Counted from the first letter of the stretch, positions 47,727-60,027 are shown. The stretch: 64,000 nucleotides of DNA from Morinoia aosen (GCA_030386875.1 CM059579.1:92632253-92696252); one strand, 5' to 3'. Made by a program: numbers and translations. The notes: generated by a model not told the origin, from the letters alone.

Positions 47727-48177
47727 TACGCCCGGCCTTAAAAACAAAAAGACATATGGAATCAAAAGTCCCAAATTGAAACATTATACCAATAAAAATT
47801 AATAATTTATTTATTAACGAAATAAATACGAAAATTACTAAGTATTGATTTACAACAGTGGCATAATGGAACAGATCAGATCGCTCCAACATCAGATTTT
47901 CAGTACGATATAAAGAGTTAGTAAGGCCGGGTCTTGTGGCTGCGCCTAGTGAGTTCCGATTTGAGGCGAGTGAAGCAGCGGCCTTACTTTAACACTTCTC
48001 CGGCTGTAGGTATCGGTGATACGCGGCGGAGAAGTGGGAACTTTTCTTACATAAATTACATTGGGATATATTAAGATTACTGAACATAGAAGGACTAGAA
48101 TCGAGGTTTGAGGGGTAACTAGGGTAAAGCACTACAAGTTGAATGCTCAGCGATGAAGTAGTGAGACAGAGAGAATT

Positions 48178-48265
48178 AAAAGAAAATTATCTAGTATCTA
48201 GATACTTTTGGAGAAGTATCTAGTATCTAGATACATTTTGAAGTATCTATGACCAGCTCTGGATA
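48178..48265. repeat. Palindromic AGTATCTAGATAC cluster (small MITE-like)
   Basis: Two direct copies of AGTATCTAGTATCTAGATAC lie 30 bp apart, followed by AAGTATCTATG. The words are self-complementary around CTAG. Confidence 0.6.
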
Positions 48266-49575
48266 TCTACATGAACATAATATTTTTTCAACTACTAAAC
48301 CGAAATTTATAGTAATAATTAATTGATGAAACTAATCGAAACTAACTTTGGCCACCCTTACCTAATCTAACTTAACTAAGTTAGGTTAGTTGAAATTCAT
48401 TTAGTTCTTTACATTTACTGAAGTAATACGACTTGTACAACATTTACGACTACGAGTCTTTTTACAATCTATTACTCCAAATAGAGGTCGTCGAAAAGGC
48501 TTGAAAACGACTTTAAACGACCCGAATGTGCCCGCAAACAGCCATTGACTAGACCTATAAAAGGCCAGTTGAATGAAGAGCCATTTTCAAGCCCTAATAG
48601 GCCAAGTATAGGTAGGAGTCGGTTTGAAGTCGTGATTTTTGGCCGTTTTGGGCCGTTTTCGACCTTTTACGACCAATTTACTACCTGAAAAGGGCGATAA
48701 TTTTTAATTGGGTAGTAAATGATGGTCAGTTGAGACAATACCCATATCCGGCACTCCCCTCATCCCCTATTTAATAACAGGCTACACTTAGTATCGCTCC
48801 AAATGACTACTATCATCATTTACACTTTCAGCGCAACATACTCTACCGGTGGTCTCGGAAGGGATATTCCTAATGCTGCTGACCGAACAGTATGACAAAC
48901 TAAATTTTTAATGAATATTGAATTAAAGCAAAATGAAGGCCGGATCCGGTTATTGTTTGTATTTTCAAAATAACTAACTTTAATCGACTTCAAATTTTAG
49001 TTGAACATTGAACCTCAGTTTAACCAATTGAGGTCAAAGTATTGAAATATATACTCATGAAGTCACGTTTCGGAATTCATGTGCATGCATATCACTCGCA
49101 ACTGAAAGTGGATGACTAATAAGTAGATACAGCACGAAGTCGTCTCGTCGAAAAGGGCGTTAGAACCTAATTGTGGGGAGTGGGTGACTGGAGTTATTCA
49201 TTAAACAATAAAAGTTTGGTACAAAATTTGTTATCTGTGATCCTACATGAGATTGTAAGTTTATCCTGGTGAAACTTCATAAAACATTATTCAGCAGAGT
49301 TTATCTATGAGATTAGAGCTTTCTGAAAGGCAGCTTTCACTTTACTCCTAGGCTCGTTTCGGTACTCGGGAATTTGAGCAAGAGCATCTTCATTGCAATG
49401 AAGGAAAAAATATGAAGAAGGTCGTTCGCAACAAATGATGGCAGGCTGTATCCTACTCTTCTATTTTACGTACTTAATTAAAAACAATCCAGATGTTCTG
49501 AACATGATTTACAAATATTAATTAGTTTTCTGTAACAATACTTTTAAACACATGGTATCATGGTTACTCACTTTT

Positions 49576-49744
49576 GATTACTGCACACGCGACGGAGCGG
49601 AGTTGTCAAACTTGATTTTGGTCCTCAGTCTGTGGGGGCCTAAACCTGGCATGGAGAATTCTGTCGCTAGGTTTCTCGCGAGTAAGATTTTCAACATCGC
49701 TGTCACTGTGCGACTAAGGTTTGCTTCCCTGGCGGTCATCAGAT
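49576..49744 (-). CDS. Candidate terminal exon, DUF4806-like
   Basis: On minus a clear acceptor (TGTTCTCAAATTTCCAG) precedes 56 codons ending in TAA: PYLMTAREANLSRTVTAMLK, then ILLARNLATEFSMPGLG. The spacing of hydrophobic residues and the LA-x-x-FSM-x-G block resemble the C-terminal DUF4806 domain of insect nuclear and transposon-associated proteins. Higher GC than its surroundings supports coding origin. The matching upstream exon may be 50150-50279. It lies inside the 17-kb nested element, so it may be captured host sequence or a gene of the element. Confidence 0.4.
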
Positions 49745-50149
49745 ATGGAACCTGGAAATTTGAGAACAGTAAATTGTAGGACATGTTTAAAAATGTTAGT
49801 TACTCCACAATTTCGAAGTACATTAGCTTACAATTTTGTTTGAATCCTCAGCAGCATATTAACTTGGAAGTCTCACTACGAAAACTTGTGACTACCGAAA
49901 TGAAAGATTGTGTTTGTCCAATTTTTTCGCGCATATTTCACGCCAGCTCCCCATCATAACGAAGAAGCCTCAAATCCAGTGTTCACAAATATTTAAATAA
50001 CAATTTGATATAAATGGAGGGATATATTAGCAATTATTTGACCACAATACAACTTACAAGACCTTCGCGCTGAAGTATGTAATCCAGTCTTCCATTGAAG
50101 TCGCACGCGTGAATCCTCGAACTGGTGTTACGTTGGCAGATTTTTCTGA

Positions 50150-50279
50150 TTAAAGATGCTCCTTCAGAAGCAAGGCGATCCCAGCAACTTGATCGTTTAA
50201 TATCTCAACTTTATACTCCCTGCGATCGAGTTGACTCTGAATGGCAGCTATTTTCATTTTTTTTGGCGAAGCAACGGAA
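50150..50279 (-). CDS. Candidate exon encoding a coiled-coil segment
   Basis: After a minus-strand acceptor (GTTCCTTTCATTTCCAG) the frame reads SVASPKKMKIAAIQSQLDRR, then EYKVEILNDQVAGIALLLKE, and stops with TAA at 50150. The same frame reopens after the stop (TRATSMEDWITYFSAK) and meets a donor-like GT near 50060. Heptad-like hydrophobics suggest a coiled coil, often found upstream of DUF4806. No family is certain, and the stop suggests decay. Confidence 0.3.
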
Positions 50280-51352
50280 CTGGAAATGAAAGGAACGATA
50301 GAATTATTTACCTAGTAAGTTCTTCAATATTATTTAAGAGTTCTTATGATAGTCTTGTAAAGTAAATGAAAGGATATTCATATTTACATTATAGTACTGA
50401 AAACCAGAAAAACAAGTAAAGTTTTTGCGTCATTTCATAGAAATTTCTGCTTATAACGAAATGGAAATTAAAATGCTTAATTTGAAGGAAGATGATATGC
50501 ACCATATTTGGGTAAATGAAGTAGTAAAACACGTCAAAACATATTGGAATTGTTCCGCGCAGTACTAGATATTCTTTGTGAGTTCCATGAAAAGATTGAA
50601 TTTCTATGAATTAATATACGATTTTTCACATGATTTACTTAATCGTTGATTTAAAATCGAATACCATTGATAAAAACGGAATCACATTCCTTGGGAGAGC
50701 CCTTTTACCGATATAGTCAATGGTAAAATAAACACTAACGATAGTGTAAAGTATGAATTTACACACACAGCTTTTACAATTAACAAAAGTAGAGATTCAT
50801 TCCTTCTATTTTTCACAGTGTCATCGTACGTATCGAAAAGAAACTATTCCATCAAATTCCTATTTAGATATATCGAAGAAAAACATGTAAAGCAATAGTT
50901 GACCCTCCCAATAAATAATGAAATGAATAATGAAGGCATCTACGGATGCTTTATTTCCAATCAAGCCTGATACATATCACCTTGTACATTGGATTTTCAA
51001 ATGCCTTATAACTAACACCAGGACGCCATGACGCTTTCCCCCGGTCAAGACCGGTTCCCATTCCAGACACCAGGGTAGAGTGGGGTATTGTACTTGGAAT
51101 TTTTCTCCTATACCCGACAGAGAAAATCGCCACCACCAGCGCCGAAATTCGATCCTGAGTCTGCCGCACGGCGGCAGAAACCTCTAGCCACATGGCTATG
51201 GCGAGCACTATACATTACGCACCTAAAATATCACGCATAAAATTAGGTATACATAAAATTGATTAACACTCAACATGTACTGTAATAGATTTCTTTTTGA
51301 TGGACGGACTCATAAACAAAACAAAATAAAACAAAGTTCACATATCAATTTG

Positions 51353-51355
51353 ATA

Positions 51356-51390
<35 letters not shown>

Positions 51391-51391
51391 C
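51353..51391. repeat. (ATT)n microsatellite
   Basis: About 13 uninterrupted trinucleotides, directly at the edge of the reverse copy of dispersed repeat R. Confidence 0.95.
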
Positions 51392-51718
51392 AGCTCCCAT
51401 AGGAAAAATGTGAGGGCCCGAGCTGAGAAATAGGTAGGCCTTCTTTTTGTTGAAATAAATGTTTTTTGTTATGTTAAGGACCACCTTTTTTCGGTTCACT
51501 ACTGTCTTGTTCTTCAGCATCTCTGACTTTCTTCTTCAACTTTTATCTTATTTCATGAACTTCTTCCTCATCTTACTTTTTCTATGCCCCTTCAGCATAG
51601 ATTCCTCATTTTCTTGACTCCATACTAAATGGTGCCTTCCTCCTTCCTCTCTTCGATACGCTCTATTTTTGCAGCGGTGGGGGAGGCTTAAACTAACTTA
51701 TAATCTAATCTAATCTAT
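51392..51718 (-). repeat. Dispersed repeat R, copy 4 (reverse)
   Basis: Reverse copy with the family landmarks TGTGAGGGCCCGAGC and ATGGTGCCTTCCTCCTTCC. With the next copy it forms a head-to-head inverted pair separated by about 20 bp. Confidence 0.85.
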
Positions 51719-51737
51719 TATTATTATCATTATTTAA

Positions 51738-52080
51738 GAAGGTTTTAGCCTCCCTTAACCATGACCAAGATGTTTCAAGAGAGGAAGGAGGAAGGCACCA
51801 TTTACTATGGAGTTGAGGGAACGCGGAATCTATGCACAAGGTGCATAGAAACAGTAAGCCAAGAATGAAGACCATCAAACAAGAAAAAGCTGAAGAAGAA
51901 ATTAGAAGGTGCTGAAAAACTGGACAGCAGTGAACCGAAAAAAGATGGTACGTAACAAAACAAAAACTTATTCTATTTCAACCAAAAAGAAAGCCTACCT
52001 AACCTTTAGCTCGGGCCCTCACAAAGTCCCCCAGGGAGCGCTAATTTCCATTGATACAACAGTTGTATCCCCCTGAGGGG
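51738..52080 (+). repeat. Dispersed repeat R, copy 5 (forward)
   Basis: A well-preserved copy from AAGGTTTTAGCCTCCC to CCCCCTGAGGGG, including a small internal palindrome GATACAACAGTTGTATC. It mirrors copy 4. Confidence 0.9.
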
Positions 52081-53919
52081 CACATATCAATGTGAAAGAA
52101 ACATCGTTATCTGAACGTAATTCTCACCGGCTTAGGTCGGGAACGAATTCAGCAGTTGGGAGACAGGTTGAGCACCTTGCTCAGAGCCCTCGGATGAATC
52201 CAATTCTTCCGAAAGTAAAAACGCGTGTATGAGATATTTTTCAGATATGTCAAGGTAAGGACGTGTAGCACATTTTTCCTGATAGCTAAACTTCTCTATT
52301 CCTCCTTAGCATCTTAAGATTTACAATTCCACCCCTATAGGTGCTAGTGTGGATGACTGCTTAAAACGTAACCTCTAAATTATAATGTAAGAAACTATGT
52401 AGGTTTCTTGCCAAACATTTTCATGCGTTTTTATATTTAAAAGCAGGGCATATGTAGAGCAAGATTAAGTTAAGCTTCGTGAGGGTGAGTCAAGACAAGT
52501 CATGTTATGTTCAATTAAATAAAAGGGAAACTCTTTAATGTTAACGGTTAACCTACAGTTAATGATATAGTTTACGGTGCGGTTAAAGCTTAAGTAGGTT
52601 GCAATTATATGTTGGATTTAATTTTATAATATAGATATCAAGTAAACTAATGGGAGTTTTTAGTAGAAATTGAACTGGCAACCATAAATGAAAGTCGTTA
52701 TAATATCCTGTTTACATTCAATTATGTATATGTTAAATTACAATAACAATTATATAATTACAACAATTATAAAAAAAATAGTTTGAAAAAGAAACTACTC
52801 CACCAAATTCCCATCGATATCTGTAGAAGAAAAAGGTTATAGAAATAAAAGATCATCGAATGTGTATCAAGAATGGAGAAGTCCCAATACATTAAAAAAA
52901 AGTATATTATTAGTATATAGTAAAAATAAAGCATTTTACTGTAATTGATGCCACAGGCTTTATAGCTCGACTCGCCCCATCGTCGTTATTGATATAAGTA
53001 TTGCAAAAATATGATTTTGAGTACGTCATATTACTGTTATTGGGATTTTTGGAGTTTAACTACACCACAATTTTTACGAAAAATATCAGAGAAACTTGAT
53101 AACTGCTATTAATGAAATGTGTTTGAAATTAATTTTATATAAAGTGTGCAAGTTTCATGAGAATCGGACCATATTTTAGTTTATTAAACAAGCAGGAACA
53201 ACAAAAACATCCCTAATGAAATTAAACCAGTCAACAACTGTATGATCATCTAAACCCAATTGTTTACAGATCACAGTCATAGAAAGTTCCAATCACAAAT
53301 AAAAATAAATTAGTTTCAAAATTTGTGGGATCGAAGGATGACTTTCCTGAAAAAAGCTCTTTCTCCCTGCGGAAACTAAAGTACGACACTTCCGTGTAAG
53401 AAATTTTTTGGAAGTTGGATCACCAAAATTTTAAAGCCGAAGCATTTAATTACATGGGGGAGCCACATTTTACACAACTCACATTAGTATGATTCAAATA
53501 ATTGTAACCAATATACTGCAAATACGCTAATAGCGACACTTCACAATTCAATAAATGCTCAAGATCTTTTAATGTACTAACGAATATGTTTTTTTTTCTG
53601 AAAATTAAGAAGAAAAATATGAAATTATCTATGATAAAATGTGTTCCAAATCTAATTTTACATATACTAGTTTCATAAAAATTGCACTATTATTAAAAAA
53701 ATTCTGCGTGGGGTTGTTAAACTTTAGAAATTTCCTGTTATTGAAGCCACTACTTTAAAGCTCAACTCGTTCTATCCTCGTCATTGATCAAAGTATCGTA
53801 AAAATATGATTTTGGATAGAAAAACATTAACAGAGGGTAACAAACATGACGAAATAATTCACTCACCATTACCCAAATTACTAGAGGTGGTGAACTACAA
53901 GTTAGGCCATATCTCGAGA
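52081..53919. other. No gene; diverged direct duplication
   Basis: Sequence around 52950-53010 (TTTATAGCTCGACTCG, AAAAATATGATTTTGA) recurs diverged around 53752-53815 (TTTAAAGCTCAACTCG, AAAAATATGATTTTGG), about 800 bp apart. No coding features. Confidence 0.4.
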
Positions 53920-54490
53920 AAAATATCTGGTAAATGTGAAGAAGATGCGACTTAGTGATTTTTGAAAGTTTGTTGCTTAAAACATATCAATTACATCAAA
54001 ATGAACAACTTTTCATCATTGCACTTTTTGGGGCAATTGAGTATTTAACGAGTTATAGCGGTAAATTACTGGCCGTAACTCTAGTGTTTGAAGCGGCAAG
54101 TAATTCAAGCAGCGCTTCTGACGGCAACACTGCAATGCCGTCTTGCGTCCAGCGCGCTCGTCATCAAAGACGAAACCAAACCTACTGCTATACCTCGTTA
54201 AATACTCGTGTACCGCAAAAAGTGTATTGATGAAAAGTAGTTTATTTCAATGTTATTAGTTACCAAGATTCAAGCAACAAAAATTCTAAAATCGATTAGT
54301 AGATGTTTATCCATCGCACCCATCATCATAGACGAAAATTAACATACCGCTATAACTCGTTAAATACTCATTTGCCCTAAAAAGTGCATAGAAGAAAAGT
54401 TGCTTATTTCGATATAATTACCATGATAGAGACAACAAAATTTCGAAAATCGATTAGTTGCATCTCCTTCACATTAACCAAATCTCTTAC
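53920..54490. repeat. Fold-back repeat cluster
   Basis: The forward unit 53920-54080 (GGTAAATGTGAAGAAGATGC to AACGAGTTATAGCGGTA) is followed by two reverse units, about 54170-54310 and 54330-54490, sharing TAC(C/T)GCTATA, CTCGTTAAATACTC and AAAATCGATTAGT. The first and third units can form a long hairpin. Confidence 0.8.
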
Positions 54491-55903
54491 CTCGGCTGCA
54501 CACTATTACAGTCCGTCTCTTCCACTTTGAAACTTAACAATAAGACTGCGTGATATCACCCTATCTTCAATTTTATGAACACTTGGAAGCATTTTTACCT
54601 TTGCAGCGTAGTCCTTGCATTGTCTGTTCACAAACCTCGGTTCTTTAGTAGTCTTATCCGTCTACTCAAACATTTTTAAACTGCCCCACAAACTATTTAA
54701 CTTACTCAATATGTACCTAATAGGGTTAAAACTCAAGTGATTGAAAAATAATAAAATATTCGGTATATGTATATCACAAAATGACCAATACTCAAAACAA
54801 CAACTATTCGCATAGGCATAAAATACTTACTTGATGCGACTGCCTGCTAGGTTTGAAGGTGTAAGAACGCCAACTCGCACTGCAGCGGCTTTTTTCAGGC
54901 AACAGTCAAATTCTGTAACACTTCCTTGAGTGGGCCACCGCACTTTTGTCACGGCCTTCAGTATATATATTATTTGACAGAAGAACTAGCTTCCAGCACA
55001 ATTTCAATTTTCTCCTCAAAAAAGCAATTTTCTAGCAAGTCAATTTCTAGATTACCAAAGAAATAGAGAAATATAATGAAAGAGTAATCTATCCTGAGTA
55101 CTTTGATATAAATATCACTAAAACACCCTTCGCACAACTGAATTTAAAAAATTAAACTCAGCTTGAACGTTCCAGTCGACGAGAAAGTTCTACGGATGAG
55201 AGTAACGATCGAATCGGGTCGATCAACACAAAATCGTAGAAGAACTTTCATCCAGTATAAATTCTGAATTTGCCAACATATAAAACGTTCAAACATCTGC
55301 ACTACAATCAATAAAATTCACATTCCAAGATTTTAAGCAGTAATAATTGCGAATCACAAAGTCACAACACCTATGGGGACATTAAAACTAACGAACTGTC
55401 TAACTAAGCTGCACCGCTGGTGCGATGACACGGACAGTGACAGACTGCCCCTTGCCAGATCGAAACTTCCACTGGTACTCGTTCGAACCAGATCATAGAG
55501 CAAATTTTTAGGGTAAATTTGCTTACAGACAGTAACGTTTGAATGTTCGAAACAAATTTTTGGAAGAGTTCTTTATACTAGACTAAATAATACTGTATAT
55601 ATATCACTTGTTCTTGGAAGGCAGTATGAGTGTAATACATCATACTTTTTGTTACTCCATTTTAATTCAAACTGGCATGGATAGCGTAATTTGTAGATTG
55701 GTCTTCGACTGGTCTTCGACTGGTCTTCGACTGGTAGACGATTCATCGATCTCGTACTTACCGAACTCATGACAAACCATTGGCCAACTTCTTTCCCAGA
55801 CATTGTTTTTTTATTATATTCCTTCTCAGTGTATTTCGTAGATGATCAAGTCTTTGTTTTAAACTGAGTAAAAATAATAACCGATCTTTAGCCTACGTCC
55901 CTA
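54491..55903. other. No gene recognised
   Basis: AT-rich. At 55705-55732 a triplicated 11-bp word (TCTTCGACTGG) occurs. No domain seen. Confidence 0.4.
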
Positions 55904-55923
55904 CATACAAGGTCACGTGGAAG

Positions 55924-56213
55924 CCACATGGTTATGACATGGATTGTCCATGTTTGCCATATGGGTTCTGTCTGCCTATGCTATGTGGAAACCACATGGA
56001 CTTTTGGAAAGTGGCCCCACCTGGTACCCACATGGTTAGAACACGTGTCGAGGAAGTGGGTTCTACATGGAAACCACATGGTTACGACATGGATTGTAGA
56101 TGTTTCACATATGTATTCTATCTGCCCATGCTATGTGGAAACCACATGGACTTTTGGAAAGTGGCCCCACCTGGTACCCACATGGTTAGGACACGTGTCG
56201 AGGATGTTGGAAA
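55924..56213. repeat. 150-bp tandem duplication rich in CCACATGG
   Basis: The segment starting CCACATGGTTATGACATGG at 55924 repeats from 56074 with few changes. Two overlapping plus-strand frames of 112 and 116 codons span it only because 150 is a multiple of three; their translation simply repeats. Confidence 0.9.
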
Positions 56214-56967
56214 CCACATGCCTCGTGGTTATCCCTCGCTTCTGCCAGCTAAGATCCATGCGGTAATTACGCATGGGTTCCATCTATGAATCAAGCAGAC
56301 TTACCATGAATTCTACTGATGTGTATAATACACCATTTCCATGTGTTATCAAAGTTAGTTGATCGCTTCGTTGTGACGGTGCCGCTGCATTGTCATGTCT
56401 TGTAGGAGATTACCTGTTAGCAATCAAACGTGTAGAACACGTCCCCCCCAAAATGCCATTCTCATCCCGCACTAATCCCTGATTCCATATATGGTTATTT
56501 TATGAACACTTATGCAAATGTTTCGCGACTTGCTTTGCAGTAATTTATCAGAACTGTACAGAAATTAATTAGTGGCGAAAGGAATGGCATCTCAGTATTC
56601 ATAGGGTTTCATGGCAGCCTCCACCACTCTTTGTGGCGTGTTTTAGTGACATATATACGAGTATTATACTCATATTTATGTCACAAGGCTGGTAATTCAT
56701 AAAGGCGCACATGCATTGTGAATGAAACATCAACCGATGATCTCAGAGCAACTTGCATATTGAGATATTTTTTCAAGAGTGAAGAAAGTAGGCTAACAGC
56801 CAGGCTAAGATGCAGTGAATAATTCTATTATTCAAACATTTCCAATTTTCTTTGTACATATTGACTTGTAATATGAGAAATTAAAATATTAAATTCTACT
56901 ATGAATAAGGCTTTCAAAAAATAACAAAGACTATGAACCCTCCATGGCATAACTTATACCAAGCTAT

Positions 56968-57912
56968 ACCGGGTGTCCCACGAATATGTCCCCGACTTTT
57001 TGATTGATTATATCTCCGCAATAAATTAACACATTTGAAATGTATTTTTTTTCACAGTGTAGCATGTTTAGTTTCTTTTTCGAATAATTTAATTTTTCGA
57101 AAATCGTTCAATAACCACTTAACAGTGATCGATTTACTGGAAGAGGTATAAAAACTAATTGTTCAAAGGAAAGTTTTAAAAACAACACTGTTGAACGTCT
57201 TTATTTCTCAATGCCTACTGTTAAAAATTATTTCACAATGATGTCTCCTACATACCACCTAGTCTTTAAGCCCTCTGAGAGGTTATTTACTTACTTATTT
57301 TATCATTTAAAGACACTTAAAATGCAGCTCACTAACGATCAAAGAATTTTCATCGTATTGGAATATGAAGCAAAGAAAAGCAGTGAAAAAGTTAGAAGAG
57401 CATTTAATTTTTTCCTTAATTTTCTAGCAGTGAGAAACACAGTCTTCTTATATGGCAAGTTCCTTGCCGGGAATGTGACATTAAATGCTTTTTAACTTTT
57501 TTAATAGATTTCCATTGCTTCGTATTCAAATACGATGGAAATTCCTTGATAGTTAGTGAGCTGCATTTTAAGTGTCTTCAAATGATGAAATAAGGAAGTA
57601 AATAATCTCACAGAGGGTTTAAATACTTGGTGGTGCGTAGGATACATCATTGTGAAATTATTTTTAACAGTACGTATTGAGAAATAAAGATCCAGTGTTT
57701 TTTTTAAAACTTTTCCCTTGAATAATTTATTTTTCTACCTCTTTCAGTAAATCGATCACTGTTAAATTGCTATTAAACGATTACCATAACTTAAATTTTC
57801 CGAAAAGGAAACAAAATTGACCACATTGTGGAAAAAAGGCAATTCAGGTATGTTAATATAAAGCGAAATTTAGTCAAATAAAAATCGGGAATATTTTTGT
57901 GGGACACCCGGT
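56968..57912. mobile_element. Fold-back element, 0.94 kb, ends ACCGGGTGTCCCAC
   Basis: The whole left half (to about 57440) is the diverged reverse complement of the right half (from about 57485), with about 50-70 bp between. Both arms encode the same start, KMQLTNDQRIFIVLEYEAKK on plus and its diverged counterpart on minus, resembling the DUF4817 N-terminus of mariner-type transposases. So it looks like two 5' ends of a mariner-type element joined head to head. Confidence 0.85.
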
Positions 57913-60027
57913 TTAGGTATTCGTAGTAAAGGCACGCTCATAATTTTTTTCCAGGGCAGATATCTACATTAATTTGGAATGGAAAAAACCGACCGTCAGC
58001 AAGTTATTTTTTGTTAAATTTTGCAGTGATTTTTTGAAAAAATTAATGTCCACTAATAATATGACAGGGAATATCAATATTCAAACTCGAAAAATCATGT
58101 GTCAGATGAATTGTTCAGTCATGAATAGTAACATTTTTATTAAAGCAAATCAAATTCTTATAATAAAATGGCACCGCAAACTTCATTAATCAAAATCGAG
58201 AAATTGTACCAGCTGAATTGTTCATTCATGGATTTTGTTAACTTTTCTTAGAAACAAATTCAATTCCTTAAATATAGTAAAATGACAGCGCTAACTTTAA
58301 TGTTCACATTTGAAACATCATGGTTCTATAAAAAAGGAACTATGAAGAATGAATTTACCCTTGAAATGCATGAAAATTTTCTAACAATTCAATTCCAATT
58401 CGTTCAAATTCATGTATAATGGTTGTGAATACATGTTTATGCATTTTAGTTTGTAAATTTGTCCTTCATCGACTTCATCGTACATTTCTATTGTATCATG
58501 ACAAAACTTTGACAAAATTAATTATACTAACAAACCTCATCCATAATGTGAAGACTGATAAACCCTCAAAATGAAGGTCAACACAATAAATAATGAAATA
58601 AGAAACAAAATCTTATCAGCGAATAATTGTACTGATGGATTTCTCAGGCAGTATTTCAAATTAAAATGCTAACTTAAATATATTTTATAGCGTAAGTACC
58701 ACAAAGCAACAAAATGAATTACAAGAAAAAGAATTAAAAGATATTTTATTCTTTCAGCGCAAACGAGAAAAGGCGCAATCAAAGTCATCATTACCGTCGA
58801 AAGGTTTACATATATATAAGAACTAACTAGAACTCTGTATAATAATCTTACACGATTTCCAGCGACTTATCACTTCTCATCACAACGGCGTGCTTATGAG
58901 AGAATTATTGTATCAAAATCAGGTTATTGTTCACGGCTTCAGTACCAAAATGAGCTACAGTTCAACAGAAAGTAATGAAGAGAAATTAACTAGCCATATC
59001 GTTTTAACCTTTTAACCAGCAGCGCATGAGAACTATGCTCAGTTTTGCTGTCTCTAATATGGACAGTGAAAAGCTTGTCTTGTTAATTATCCCTATCTCT
59101 CACTTAGATTCACTAATACTGCGAATTGAATGATGTTCCTAGAAATAAACAGGAGCACAATTAACACCGATCACGTCTTGAGCCGAACTAAGTAACGGCC
59201 ACGAAAGACGGAGCACGGAAGTTTGAATAGGAGGTGCCACAACGTCTGAGAGGAGGGGTAGTTGCCAGATGCACATTCTTTCGAAATCGAACCGTCCAAA
59301 CTTCTCCATATAGTTACATGTGTGTGTATCAATTTATTCATTGGTGTGTTCTGTCCTCCAGTATTATTAAACGAAAGCTTTTTAAATCGTACCACACTCA
59401 TGTATAGAATTTGATAATCATAATTTTTTGTTCAAAGAGATTATCAGCAGATATTTCATAGGCAATGATTACCCTATTAGTTCTTAAAACTGTTTAAAAT
59501 GAGCATTACAACTGAATAAGACACAACTAAGTCTTGAAAAGGCGAACGTTAGGTTTTTTAGCACATGGAGTTTCTTTTAACTCAGCTTGACCCTGAATAT
59601 ACCACAAATAGTAACGTATATATTTTTGACCATCAATCGAATAATATTTAAATTTCGGACTAATCTTATGTGTAAATGGGTAATTGGTTTTATTAATGCA
59701 GAATTTAATATGTGCTCTGAAAGGTATCTTTGACATTTTATCAAAAAACGTATAACAACCATTTTAATATTTATATATACACAGTATTTTCTTAAAAGGC
59801 TTTCATAAGCAAGTACGTTGCATACACACGTGCCTCCCATGTGGAAAATATTTATTTGAAGGCAATGTGGTAGCTAATAGGAAATCACACGTGGACCCCA
59901 CATATCAAATCCAGCATGCAATGTGCTGATATGGCTATGATGAGTATATTCAGTGGTAAATCCATTTTGCCAACTAAAATCCACGTAACCAGCACCTAAC
60001 CACGTGGCTTCCATGTGACATTGTATG
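57913..60027. other. Right interior of the 4.1-kb element; no gene
   Basis: AT-rich, short frames only. CCACGTG-type words appear from 59890 to 60015. Confidence 0.4.

Larger units (their letters stand above)
47338..48712. mobile_element. 1.4-kb TA-flanked relative of the nested family
   Basis: The ends CCCAATTGAAATT and, read inward from 48712, CCCAATTAAAAATT are flanked by TA (47336-47337 and 48713-48714). Both arms repeat words built on GGCC-TTTT-GGGC and CGACTTT. No transposase is present. Internal additions include a 42-bp tandem repeat (47601-47726), a pair of inverted words CCCGGCCTTA (47731) and TAAGGCCGGG (47931), and a palindromic TATCTAGATAC insertion (48178-48265). Confidence 0.75.
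55904..60027. mobile_element. 4.1-kb TA-flanked element with CCACATGG words
   Basis: Left end CATACAAGGTCACGTGGAAG (55904) and right end, read inward from 60027, CATACAATGTCACATGGAAG match over about 33 bp with four differences and abut TA on both sides. CCACATGG or CCACGTGG recurs many times near both ends. The interior carries a fold-back element (56968-57912) and no transposase of its own. Confidence 0.65.

Noticed and set aside
55928-56289. Two plus-strand proteins with repeats such as ETTWTFGKWPHL
   Set aside because: Both frames are open only because a 150-bp unit is duplicated in phase; the sequence is the CCACATGG word repeat of a transposon end.
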